From Pyrinomonadaceae bacterium (lineage in GTDB: Bacteria > Acidobacteriota > Blastocatellia > Pyrinomonadales > Pyrinomonadaceae), in contig JAJQRF010000002.1 of the NCBI GenBank assembly GCA_021228405.1, positions 496,001 through 560,000 on the forward strand: a DNA stretch of 64,000 bases, read 5' to 3'. Position 1 is the first letter of the stretch; the number at the start of each line of letters is the position of its first letter. Positions 33,435 through 41,406 of this stretch are shown here, one piece after another. The position numbers and the translations under genes are program-made. Below the pieces are notes generated by a model that saw only the letters and a list, made by a program, of their open reading frames with translations, ran no database searches and was not told the DNA's origin.

Positions 33435-34187
33435 TCAACGTTTTTCTTCCTTGAATTTACGGCGGTCGCGCGACAGCCATTCGGCTAGTTCCGCTTCTGA
33501 TTTTTCCAGTTCGTCAGCGTTTATCAGCCCGCGTTTCAAGGCTTCGCAAAAGGCACGCGTGCGCGGATTGTAGGCGAGTTTGTCATAAGATTCGTCTTCG
33601 GTTCCGGCAGAATCTTCGGCGAAAAGTTTTTCGTAAAGTGTCGCCAGACGGCTTTCGACACCGCGCAGACTCAAACTGCATTTTCGCGCGATCGCCCAAT
33701 TTGAAAGCCCCAAAGCCAGAAACCTTAAAGCTTCCGTTTCAAATTCCGTCAGTAGCGGACGTTGAAATGAATCCTTAAAAAGCGGGTCGATCATATCCGC
33801 GCCGTCTTCCAAAACGGCGGCGACAAAGCGCAGGAAACGCGATTCGGGATTGTTTTTGTGAATGAATCCGTAAGTCGGCTGTGGTTCGGTCGAGCGGACG
33901 ATCTTGCGGATTTCATTAATGTAAATCTCGTGCGGAAACTGCGTCCAGAAGATGATTCGCGTTTTCGGCAATTCGCGCCAGATCGCCCGCGCCGCTTTGA
34001 CTCCTGAAAGTTTCGGCATTTGAATGTCGAGAATGCAAAGCGTCGGACGATTTTCGAGAGTCAGTTTAACTGCCATTTCACCGTCTTCCGCTTCAATGAT
34101 CGGCAGGTGCAGAACGAATTCGTTTTTCAGCAATTCGCTCAAATAATGACGTTGCGCGTTATTGTCTTCGGCGATCAGGATCGGCAT
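33435..34187 (-). CDS. Response regulator, NarL/FixJ type
   Basis: A 250-residue regulator. The receiver domain has the acidic pocket ILIAEDNN, phospho-acceptor in CILDIQMPKLSG (near Asp53) and an IIFWTQF strand where T is the switch residue. Residues about 150-210 form a LuxR-type helix-turn-helix (LTEFETEALRFLALGLSNWA and SLSLRGVESRLATLYEKL), though the recognition region departs from the usual consensus. A 40-residue charged tail follows. Its stop is close to or overlaps the kinase start, and its start is 20 bases after thyA, so the three are probably one transcript. Confidence 0.9.
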   Translation of the reverse strand: MPILIAEDNNAQRHYLSELLKNEFVLHLPIIEAEDGEMAVKLTLENRPTLCILDIQMPKLSGVKAARAIWRELPKTRIIFWTQFPHEIYINEIRKIVRSTEPQPTYGFIHKNNPESRFLRFVAAVLEDGADMIDPLFKDSFQRPLLTEFETEALRFLALGLSNWAIARKCSLSLRGVESRLATLYEKLFAEDSAGTEDESYDKLAYNPRTRAFCEALKRGLINADELEKSEAELAEWLSRDRRKFKEEKR

Positions 34188-34207
34188 AAAATATTGAAAT
34201 AATTAAA

Positions 34208-35053
34208 CTAAACAGCAACCGGAGCGGCAATTTTCCCGTGTGATCGGTAACTGATGAGATTCAGATTTTCGTATTTGAAATTTAATAAGCCCTGCAAGCC
34301 CTGCAAATTTTCCGCGCCGACAAATTCCAGTTTCGGCAACGGCAACGGTTCGCGTTTGAGCAATTCTTCGACCTGTTCGAGATGATTTGAATAAATATGC
34401 AGATCGCCGAAAGTGTGAATGAATTCGCCGACCTGCAAACCGCAAACGTGTGCGATCATCTGTGTTAAAAGCGCGTAGCTTGAGATATTAAAAGGAACGC
34501 CGAGAAAAGCGTCCGCACTTCGCTGATAAAGTTGGCAATGGAGAGTTTTTTCATTTTCAACCTTGAATTGAAAAAGCGTATGACACGGCGGCAGATCGAC
34601 CTTTACGGCAGTTCCGGGATTCCATCCCGAAACGATCAAACGGCGCGAATTCGGGTTCGTTTCGATTTGTTTTATGAGATCGGCGATCTGGTCGAAACCG
34701 TTCATTTCAGGATAGTTGCCGCCGAAACTTCGCCACAGATAGCCGTAGATCGGACCGAGATCGCCGGCTTTGCGCCCGAATCGTGAAGTGTGTTCTTCAT
34801 CAGCCCATTCAGCCCAAATATCGACGCCGCGTTCACGGAGATTTTTCTCGTTCGTATCACCCGACAAAAACCAGAAAAGTTCTTCGGCAACCCACCGGAA
34901 AGGCACACGTTTGGTTGTTACGATCGGAAATCCTGCGCGCAAATCGTATCTGGTTTGATAACCGAAAACCGAGATCGTGCCAACCCCCGTTCGGTCTTCG
35001 TGACGCGTTCCGGCGGCTAAAATATGTTTCAGAAGTTCTTGATACTGTTTCAT
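34208..35053 (-). CDS. thyA: Thymidylate synthase ThyA
   Basis: Converts dUMP to dTMP with methylene-tetrahydrofolate. The 281-residue sequence follows the ThyA family throughout: [13 protein letters not shown] near the N-terminus, [16 protein letters not shown], the catalytic [10 protein letters not shown] (Cys157), and [18 protein letters not shown] at 35053 begins [12 protein letters not shown], aligning with the E. coli start; an in-frame TTG 18 bases earlier is less likely. It is divergent from the 35110 gene by 56 bases. No folA lies next to it. Confidence 0.97.
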   Translation of the reverse strand: MKQYQELLKHILAAGTRHEDRTGVGTISVFGYQTRYDLRAGFPIVTTKRVPFRWVAEELFWFLSGDTNEKNLRERGVDIWAEWADEEHTSRFGRKAGDLGPIYGYLWRSFGGNYPEMNGFDQIADLIKQIETNPNSRRLIVSGWNPGTAVKVDLPPCHTLFQFKVENEKTLHCQLYQRSADAFLGVPFNISSYALLTQMIAHVCGLQVGEFIHTFGDLHIYSNHLEQVEELLKREPLPLPKLEFVGAENLQGLQGLLNFKYENLNLISYRSHGKIAAPVAV

Positions 35054-35109
35054 CGTTTGTTGAAATTTCAAGATAAAGTTACCATATTTGATTGGAATTT
35101 CGTAAATAT

Positions 35110-35586
35110 ATGCCCAACAAATTAGAAGTCAGTTTTAATTCGCCGCAATGCGGTTGGATGTCGGTCGGTTTTGATAACGGTGAAAACGAATTTCATACGA
35201 CAACCGCACATACGCCGCACTCACAGGCTTTGTCGGAAATATTGAAAGGACTTGCTTCTCTACTGAATGCTCAAACGGCTAAAGATGAATTTATCATCGA
35301 GTGGAGCAGAAATCCCGAAGCGTTTAATTTTTCGTTTGAGCGCGAGGCAAATGAGATAACTTTTCAGATTCTTGAATATCCGACATTCAATCGTCTTGAA
35401 AGCGAAGGCGAAATCGTTTTTGTGCATCACAGTAACGTCAAGGAATTGTGCGAAGCCTTTTACCAAACCTTCGCACAGCTTTACGAAGACCGCGAAACCG
35501 ACGAATTTGAATTTAACTGGCGACAGCCTTTTCCCTTTGAGGAATTTACAAACTTTCAGGAAAAACTAAAAAATTATGGACAATAA
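35110..35586 (+). CDS. Hypothetical protein
   Basis: A 158-residue soluble acidic protein, not recognised. The composition and length suggest a small alpha/beta domain: [20 protein letters not shown] at the start, alternating strands, and a [15 protein letters not shown] end. ATG at 35110 is preferred over an in-frame TTG at 35092. Its end overlaps the zinc-ribbon gene by 11 bases, implying co-expression. Function unknown. Confidence 0.72.
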   Translation: MPNKLEVSFNSPQCGWMSVGFDNGENEFHTTTAHTPHSQALSEILKGLASLLNAQTAKDEFIIEWSRNPEAFNFSFEREANEITFQILEYPTFNRLESEGEIVFVHHSNVKELCEAFYQTFAQLYEDRETDEFEFNWRQPFPFEEFTNFQEKLKNYGQ

Positions 35587-35839
35587 AATCCGCTGTCAAA
35601 GTTGCGGAATGCCGCTTTCAAAAGATTTCGGCAATCTCGGCACAAATAGCGACGGTTCGGGAACGGAAGAATTTTGTATTTTTTGTTTCAAAAACGGCGC
35701 ATTTACGCAACCCGATCAGACGATGGAAGAAATGATTCAAAGTTCGATCGAAAATATGACCCGGGATTTACAAATGCCGCTCGAACAAGCAACGCATTTA
35801 GCGAATACTTTTATTCCGACTTTACGACGTTGGCAATAA
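35576..35839 (+). CDS. Small zinc-ribbon protein
   Basis: An 87-residue protein with two CxxC knuckles, CQSCGMPL (Cys7, Cys10) and FCIFCFKNG (Cys34, Cys37), followed by a helical tail (TMEEMIQSSIENMTRDL). This is the pattern of the putative zinc ribbon family PF12674 found as stand-alone bacterial proteins. Role unknown. ATG at 35576, overlapping the upstream gene. Confidence 0.85.
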   Translation: MDNKIRCQSCGMPLSKDFGNLGTNSDGSGTEEFCIFCFKNGAFTQPDQTMEEMIQSSIENMTRDLQMPLEQATHLANTFIPTLRRWQ

Positions 35840-35860
35840 ATTTCGCATTTACAGACATTA

Positions 35861-36856
35861 ATGAAGGAAAAACTTTTAGATTTACTGGCTTGTCCGTCCT
35901 GCGGCGGCGACATCTTACTGGCTTACGCGAGCAAATACGAGGAAAAGGAAATTATCGAAGCCGTGCTTTCGTGCCGCAAATGTTCACGCGAATATAAGGT
36001 CGTTCGCGGCGTTCCGCGTTTTGCGGATTTAGACAAGATCGAACAGGACAAAGCCGAAACCGCCGAAAATTTCGGTTGGCAATGGACGCATTTTACGCAG
36101 GAAGATAAAAAATACGCCGAGCAGTTTCTGGGATGGCTGCAACCCGTCAAACCCGAATTTTTCAAAGATAAGCTCGTTATAGAAGGCGGGTGCGGCAAAG
36201 GTCGTCATACATCCTTGGCGGCTGAATGGGGCGCGAAAGAGATCGTCGGGATTGATCTGAGCGCGGCGGTCGAATCGGCGTTTCAGGCGACGAAACATTT
36301 GCCGAACTCGCACATCGTCCAAGCCGATATTTTCAAACTTCCATTTAAAAAAGTGTTCGATTACGCTTTTTCGGTCGGAGTTTTGCATCACACGCCCGAC
36401 CCGAAAAAATCGTTTGTTTCGCTTGCCTCGAAGGTGAAAAAAGGCGGACATATTTCCGCGTGGATTTACGGCGCGGAAAACAACGAATGGATCACGCGCT
36501 ACGTTAACCCGATCCGCGAAGGCTTTACGTCGAAAATAAATCAGCCGACGCTTTACCAGCTTTCAAAACTGCCGACACTCGGTGTTTTTCTGGCATCGAA
36601 ACTCATCTATAAACCCGCTAACGCCGTTTCAAAACCGATTGCCAACCGTCTTTTTTACAACGATTACCTAAATCATCTCGGAACCTTCGGCTGGCGCGAA
36701 CAGCATAATATCGTTTTCGATCATCTCGTTGCGCCGACCGCTTTTTACATTTCAAAAGATGAATTTGAAACGTGGTGGAAGGAAGTTCACGCCGAAAATG
36801 TCGAGATCATCTGGCACAATCAGAACAGTTGGTGCGGTTTCGGGAAGCTTGGTTGA
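35861..36856 (+). CDS. Class I SAM methyltransferase with Trm112-like zinc N-terminus
   Basis: A 331-residue protein. A Trm112p-like zinc ribbon comes first (LLACPSCGGDILL with Cys11/Cys14 and SCRKCSREY with Cys38/Cys41). A Rossmann methyltransferase follows, with VIEGGCGKGRHTSLAAEWG (motif I), EIVGIDLS, and FDYAFSVGVLHHTPDP. Proteins of this layout often act on lipids, quinones or small metabolites; substrate unknown. Its TGA stop lies inside the left arm of a palindrome that separates it from the next gene. Confidence 0.88.
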   Translation: MKEKLLDLLACPSCGGDILLAYASKYEEKEIIEAVLSCRKCSREYKVVRGVPRFADLDKIEQDKAETAENFGWQWTHFTQEDKKYAEQFLGWLQPVKPEFFKDKLVIEGGCGKGRHTSLAAEWGAKEIVGIDLSAAVESAFQATKHLPNSHIVQADIFKLPFKKVFDYAFSVGVLHHTPDPKKSFVSLASKVKKGGHISAWIYGAENNEWITRYVNPIREGFTSKINQPTLYQLSKLPTLGVFLASKLIYKPANAVSKPIANRLFYNDYLNHLGTFGWREQHNIVFDHLVAPTAFYISKDEFETWWKEVHAENVEIIWHNQNSWCGFGKLG

Positions 36857-36943
36857 AACAACGATTAACGCGGAGTTATCCCGATTTTTTTGAATAAAAC
36901 AGAAATACAAACCCGTGAAAATCTGCGTTAATCGTTGTTTCAA
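36853..36943. repeat. Palindrome with 22-base arms, supplying a stop codon
   Basis: Arms at 36853-36874 and 36922-36943 match as inverted repeats at 21 of 22 positions; each contains AACGATTAACGC. The methyltransferase stop (36854-36856) is part of the left arm, and the right arm ends 9 bases before the next start codon. The clearest member of the slippage-palindrome set. Confidence 0.8.
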
Positions 36944-36952
36944 AATAAATTT

Positions 36953-37624
36953 ATGAAATTCGACAGCAAAGTAGAAACTAAATATCGTGATGCGATCGAA
37001 GAAGCGGTGGAAACGATTCTCGAAAAGGGCAATAAGCAACAGAAAAATGTTGCGCGTCTGGCGAAGGAAAGCGATCTGCTGATTCGTTTTGTGCCGCTCG
37101 ATGAAATCGGCTGTTCGGGCGTGACGGGCGTAATCGACAATAATAAAACCAACGAAAGAATCAAAAATGAAACGCTCGATATTCGCGAAGCACTCGGTGA
37201 AGTTCATATTACTTTCTCCGATTGGTGCTGGGACGTTGCCGGACAGCGCGGCTGTCAGGGAACGATGGTTCACGAAGGTCTGCACGCCTACGATTTTGCA
37301 AAAATCATTTCGACATTTTCAAAAGCCGAAGAAGAACCCGAAAACATCTACGATCTGACACTTTACGAATTGGAACATCGCGCCGCCGTGACCTCCGGCG
37401 ATTACCTCGTCCGCATCGGAAAGTCCGATTTTATCGACGACGGATTAAAATTAAATCTTGTTTCATTGGACGCAGACGGAAAACCCTTTGTCGATATGGA
37501 AGGAATTAAAATCCGAATGCAGAACGGTTATGGTCTGAACGAATCGGAACAAGGCGTAATTATCAGTAAAATGCTCGGTTTGAAACCGCGCAAGGAAGGT
37601 TTTTTCAGCAAGCTTTTCGGTTAG
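36953..37624 (+). CDS. Putative zinc metalloprotease-like protein (HExxH)
   Basis: A 223-residue soluble protein, not assigned to a named family. GTMVHEGLHAYDFAKI gives an HExxH motif (His107, Glu108, His111), and YELEHRAAV about 30 residues on (Glu139 or Glu141) can supply the third ligand, so a metallopeptidase fold is plausible. Two cysteines flank the motif (WCWDVAGQRGC). Ends with Lys/Phe-rich GFFSKLFG, perhaps membrane-touching. ATG at 36953, without a clear ribosome site. Substrate unknown. Confidence 0.7.
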   Translation: MKFDSKVETKYRDAIEEAVETILEKGNKQQKNVARLAKESDLLIRFVPLDEIGCSGVTGVIDNNKTNERIKNETLDIREALGEVHITFSDWCWDVAGQRGCQGTMVHEGLHAYDFAKIISTFSKAEEEPENIYDLTLYELEHRAAVTSGDYLVRIGKSDFIDDGLKLNLVSLDADGKPFVDMEGIKIRMQNGYGLNESEQGVIISKMLGLKPRKEGFFSKLFG

Positions 37625-37659
37625 CCGAAAGTTTTATTTTTACAATTTCAAGGTGTTTT

Positions 37660-39402
37660 ATGAAGAAATTTTACTATTCTCTCCTCTTCGTCCTTATTCT
37701 TTTCTCAGCGCAAATTTTTGCTCAATCTTCCAAAGAGTTTTTCGACAAAGGCATTGCTTTATTAAAAGAGAACAAATTAAACGACGCGCTCGAAGCCTTT
37801 CAAAATTCGCTTAAAACCGACCCTGAAAACGCGGCGGCATATGCCAATATCGGCTCGATATACATACGGCAAAACCGCCCGAACGAAGCGGTTGCTTCGT
37901 TTCGTGAAGCAGTTAGAATTTCGCCGAATGAAGGAACTTTTCACAGCGCGCTGTGCGAAGCATTGGCGGCATCGAAAAATTATGGCGAAGCGATTCCGCA
38001 ATGCGAAGAAGGCGTTCGTTTAAGTCCAAACAGCGAACAAACTCACGCGACCTTGATCGCCGTTTTGATTAAGGCGAAAAGGTTCGACGAAGCACTTTTG
38101 AAAGCCGAAACAGCTTTGCAGAAATTTGGCGAGAGCGAAGCCGTTTTGCGCGTTTCTGCCGAAACCTTCGCCGCCGCCGAGAATTTTTCACGTGAACTTG
38201 AAAGCTACAAAAAACTTGCGCGGATCAAATCTTCCAACGCATATTACCAGGTAAAACTGGCGGAACTTTATTTGAAATTTGAACGCGATGCAGAGGCAAT
38301 TGCGGCGGCGCAAAAGACAAAGGAACTGGAACCGAAAAATCCGGCGGCTTATTATTTTGCAGGAAAAGTTTATTTTGAACTCGGACAACACGAAGAAGCG
38401 GTTGATTCATTTCAAAAAGTCGTCGAAATCGATCCGACGAAAGATTCCGCGTTTTTCTATCTCGGTATCAGCGAACACCGGCGTGGCAGAACGAATGAAG
38501 CCGTTGCTGCAATGCGGAAGGCAGTTTCCATCTCACCCGAAAACCCTGATTATCTGAGCGAACTCGGCAAAATTTTCAATGATTCTGCCAGATACGAAGA
38601 CGCGATCGCACCGCTGAAAAAAGCCGCCGTTCTGAAACCGAAGGATTTCTTTATCAAAACAAATCTCGGATTGGCGTTGTTTGAATCGGGAAATTTTCAG
38701 GAAGCTTTGCCCGTTTTACAGGAAGCCGATCAGATGAAACCCGGCAACGAAATCGTGCAAATGTTTCTCGGAGTGACGCGGGCACGTCAGCAAGGCGCAG
38801 TCCAAATAGCTGAAATGAAACAATTTGCACAGGATAATCCGAACGATCTGAATGTGCGGATGAGCCTTGTGCAGGCTTTGGGTTTTACGCGCCAGATCAA
38901 AGATGCCGAACCTTACATTCAGGAGATTTTTCGGCAAAATCCGAAAGACCCGCGATTTTATCAATCGATCGCCGTCGTTTATTCGACCGCCGGACGCAAT
39001 GACAAGGCTTTGGAAACTTATCTGAAAGGAATTTCCGTCGATCCGACCTATGCCGGATTTTATCTCGGGCTTGCCGGACAATATTCAAAAGCGGGTAAAG
39101 TAGAAGAAACGATTAATGCTTACAATAAATTTATCGAATTAACGCCTGCCGCTAAGCAGGTTTTCAAGCTTTACGCCGATTTTCTGCGCAATAACGGAAA
39201 ACGCCGCGAAGCCTTGCAAACTTATAAACGTTCGCTCGAGCTGATTCCGAACGATGCGCCCGTAATTTTCAATATCGGAGTTTTATCGGCAAAGCTCGGC
39301 GATCTCGATTCGGCAAAACAATATCTTGAAATGCTCAAGCCGCTTGATCCGTCGCTTGCTAAAACGCTTTCGCGCTGTATGAAAATACGCTGGTTAAAGT
39401 AA
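37660..39402 (+). CDS. Exported TPR-repeat protein
   Basis: A 580-residue protein with a signal peptide (MKKFYYSLLFVLILFSAQIF, cleavage after AQ). The rest is made of about 14 consecutive TPR units, with the usual A-x-x-x-x-G-x-x-x consensus (for example AYANIGSIYIRQNRPNEAVA and AAYYFAGKVYFELGQHEEAV). Likely a periplasmic or outer-membrane scaffold. It lies 35 bases after the HExxH gene and 46 before a methyltransferase. Specific partners unknown. Confidence 0.9.
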   Translation: MKKFYYSLLFVLILFSAQIFAQSSKEFFDKGIALLKENKLNDALEAFQNSLKTDPENAAAYANIGSIYIRQNRPNEAVASFREAVRISPNEGTFHSALCEALAASKNYGEAIPQCEEGVRLSPNSEQTHATLIAVLIKAKRFDEALLKAETALQKFGESEAVLRVSAETFAAAENFSRELESYKKLARIKSSNAYYQVKLAELYLKFERDAEAIAAAQKTKELEPKNPAAYYFAGKVYFELGQHEEAVDSFQKVVEIDPTKDSAFFYLGISEHRRGRTNEAVAAMRKAVSISPENPDYLSELGKIFNDSARYEDAIAPLKKAAVLKPKDFFIKTNLGLALFESGNFQEALPVLQEADQMKPGNEIVQMFLGVTRARQQGAVQIAEMKQFAQDNPNDLNVRMSLVQALGFTRQIKDAEPYIQEIFRQNPKDPRFYQSIAVVYSTAGRNDKALETYLKGISVDPTYAGFYLGLAGQYSKAGKVEETINAYNKFIELTPAAKQVFKLYADFLRNNGKRREALQTYKRSLELIPNDAPVIFNIGVLSAKLGDLDSAKQYLEMLKPLDPSLAKTLSRCMKIRWLK

Positions 39403-39448
39403 GGCTTTTATTTGTTTATTTGATTTTTATTGTGTAAGAATTGACTTT

Positions 39449-40210
39449 ATGAGCGCAAATCTTTCAAAGGAAATGGAACAGCATACTTACGGCATTATGA
39501 ACGATGTCGAAGATAAGCATTGGTGGTTTGTCGGTCGCCGCGCCATTTTAGAGGAATTTTTACGACAAATAATCCGAAATCGGAAATCCGAAGTCCGAAA
39601 TCCGAAGATTCTCGATGTCGGGTGCGGAACGGGCGCAAATCTTGAAATGCTCGCGCAATTCGGGGAATCGGAAGGCGTTGACGTTTCCGACGACGCGCTG
39701 GCATTTTGCAAAGCGAAAGGCTTGAGGGTTCATAAAGGTCTGGCGGAAAAGCTTCCGTTCGCGGACGAAAGCTTCGACGTTGTGACGGCACTCGATGTCG
39801 TCGAGCATCTCGATGACGACGTGGCAGGACTCAAAGAAATGCACCGCGTTTTGAAAACCGGCGGAAAAACTCTGATCTTTGTGCCCGCGTTTATGTGGCT
39901 CTGGGGCGTGCAGGACGATATTTCAAATCACCGCATCCGCTACACGAAAAAGCAGATCGTCGAACGCCTGAAAAAAGCAGGTTTTACCATCGAGCGCGCA
40001 ACTTATGCCAACTGGACGTTTTTCGCGCCGATCCTTGCCGGAAGAACTCTGATGAAAATCACGGGCATCAAACCCGAATCGGAAAATAACGTCAATGTTT
40101 CGGCATTAAATGGAATTTTCGGCAAAATTTTCAGTTCGGAAAGATTGTGGCTCAAAAATTTCGATTTTCCTTTTGGAGTTTCAATCGTCATAACTGCAAG
40201 AAAAAATTAA
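39449..40210 (+). CDS. Class I SAM-dependent methyltransferase with repeat-derived insertion
   Basis: A 253-residue methyltransferase. MNDVEDKHWWFVGRRAILEE is a common N-terminus of lipid- or glycan-linked methyltransferases. Motif I is ILDVGCGTGANLEML, then SEGVDVSDDALAFC and FDVVTALDVVEHLDDD. Directly before motif I sits NRKSEVRNPK, encoded by slipped AATCCGAA words at 39567-39607, an in-frame insertion of repeat DNA. C-terminal residues include hydrophobic stretches (WTFFAPILAGRTLM) that may touch the membrane. Neighbouring GT2 and AsnB genes suggest a cell-surface role, by context only. Confidence 0.88.
   Translation: MSANLSKEMEQHTYGIMNDVEDKHWWFVGRRAILEEFLRQIIRNRKSEVRNPKILDVGCGTGANLEMLAQFGESEGVDVSDDALAFCKAKGLRVHKGLAEKLPFADESFDVVTALDVVEHLDDDVAGLKEMHRVLKTGGKTLIFVPAFMWLWGVQDDISNHRIRYTKKQIVERLKKAGFTIERATYANWTFFAPILAGRTLMKITGIKPESENNVNVSALNGIFGKIFSSERLWLKNFDFPFGVSIVITARKN
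39567..39607. repeat. Tandem AATCCGAA-type repeat inside a methyltransferase gene
   Basis: Four slipped copies of ATC(C/G)GAA-like words (CCGAAATCGGAAATCCGAAG, then TCCGAAATCCGAAG) in the reading frame, translating as an Arg/Asn/Lys-rich insert. Word style matches the intergenic slippage elements. Confidence 0.65.
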
Positions 40211-40542
40211 ATTTATTTATCCCATATCGGTTTTCCTTTGCACCAAATCAGTTCAGACGGTTCCGAAATATTTTGGTCTGCAATTAATTTCTTTCAGGAT
40301 TTTATTTTCATCGGAAATAATCCGGCAGTCACTTTCAGCGGCTAAGTTTTACTATTTCAAAAGTTTCCTTTTTATAAAATTTTATTAAATCTCGGATTAC
40401 AAATCTTTACAAAACATCGCCTTACTTGGCACATATCTTGCGATTTTATCTTTCCAACACAACAGAAAAGTTCTTTGTGTAATAAATAAGCACATATTTT
40501 GAAAGAAATCAGTGCAGAAAATTACGAAAAAAGGGAGATGTT
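40211..40542. other. Intergenic region with a possible sigma-54 promoter
   Basis: About 330 bases without a gene. The first 150 bases show nothing clear. A TTGGCAC-N5-TTGC element lies at 40426-40441, and an AGGGAG ribosome site lies just before the 40543 start. Confidence 0.5.
40426..40441 (+). promoter_or_regulatory. Possible sigma-54 (RpoN) promoter
   Basis: TTGGCACATATCTTGC has the GG at 40428-40429 and GC at 40440-40441 separated by exactly ten bases, as in -24/-12 promoters (consensus TGGCAC-N5-TTGC). The implied start would be near 40453, about 90 bases before the ATG at 40543. No enhancer site was identified. Confidence 0.55.
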
Positions 40543-40899
40543 ATGAAATATTTAGTAAAAGCAGGATTTTTGGCATTGGCGGTCGGGTTCATTTTTATCG
40601 GCGCAGACACGGTCAACGCACAAAGAAACCGGGAAGCAAGACGTGAATACCGTCAAGATATTCGGGAAGCACGCAGAGATTATCAGAGAAGAGCAAATAA
40701 GGGAAACTACCGCAAGGCACGCCGTGAATATCGTGAAGATGTTCGTGATGCACGGCGTGATTATCGCCGCAGTAATCGCGGCAACATAAGCCGCGGCGGA
40801 TATTGGAGTAATCGCCGATACAATACCAATCGCCGCGTTTATCCTTCAAACAACGGTCGTTACTACTATCGCAACGGACGTATTTATCGCAGATGGTAA
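40543..40899 (+). CDS. Small exported Arg/Tyr-rich protein
   Basis: A 118-residue protein with a signal peptide (cleavage near NAQRN). The mature part is extremely basic and built on two long repeats of the type REARREYRQDIREARRDYQR / KARREYREDVRDARRDYRR, then an Asn/Arg/Tyr-rich tail ending NGRIYRRW. A surface, polyanion-binding or structural role is possible; nothing enzymatic. An AGGGAG site precedes the ATG, and a bidirectional terminator follows. A sigma-54-like site upstream suggests stress- or development-linked control. Confidence 0.82.
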   Translation: MKYLVKAGFLALAVGFIFIGADTVNAQRNREARREYRQDIREARRDYQRRANKGNYRKARREYREDVRDARRDYRRSNRGNISRGGYWSNRRYNTNRRVYPSNNGRYYYRNGRIYRRW

Positions 40900-40923
40900 T
40901 TCGTTCTTTCAATTAACACAAAA

Positions 40924-40960
40924 ATAAAAAAGCCGTGTTTTAAGCGCGGCTTTTTTATTT
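40924..40960. terminator. Bidirectional terminator after the Arg/Tyr-rich gene
   Basis: AAAAAGCCGTG pairs with CGCGGCTTTTT (one G-U) around a short loop, with A- and T-runs on either side. Confidence 0.85.
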
Positions 40961-40989
40961 TTAAAGCGTTTGCCGTTAAAATTTCCGCA

Positions 40990-41340
40990 ATGGAAAAAGT
41001 AGAAGATTTTTATTGCGAACAGGTTTTGAGCGAAAAAACGAAGGTTGAAAAAATCCTCGAAACCGAAAACGTTTTGGCTTTCTATCACACAAAACCCTTC
41101 TGGCAAATTCACATCGTCGTCATTCCAAAACTCCATATTTCCTCGCTTTTGACAGTAGATGACACGCAAACCGAAATCTTTTCGGAGCTTTTCGATGTCA
41201 TCAAAAAAGTTTCCGCCGAAGTAGTTGAAAAATACGGCGCGGCGCGGGTTTTGACCAATCTCGGAAAATATCAGGAATCGAAACATCTGCATTTTCACAT
41301 CAATTCAGGCGACCAAATTTGCCCCGACAATGAAGTTTAA
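40990..41340 (+). CDS. HIT-family (HINT-like) nucleotide-binding protein
   Basis: A 116-residue histidine-triad protein. The catalytic triad region is KHLHFHINSGDQ, with the upstream partner segment PFWQIHIVVIPKLHISSLL. HIT proteins hydrolyse AMP-lysine, adenosine phosphoramidate or related bonds. ATG at 40990. Family clear, natural substrate unknown. Confidence 0.92.
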   Translation: MEKVEDFYCEQVLSEKTKVEKILETENVLAFYHTKPFWQIHIVVIPKLHISSLLTVDDTQTEIFSELFDVIKKVSAEVVEKYGAARVLTNLGKYQESKHLHFHINSGDQICPDNEV

Positions 41341-41406
41341 GCTAATGCCTTGCTGTATTTTTTCGGCTGAAAGAAGTAAATTATTAAATTTGCCGAGTAG
41401 AAGAAA

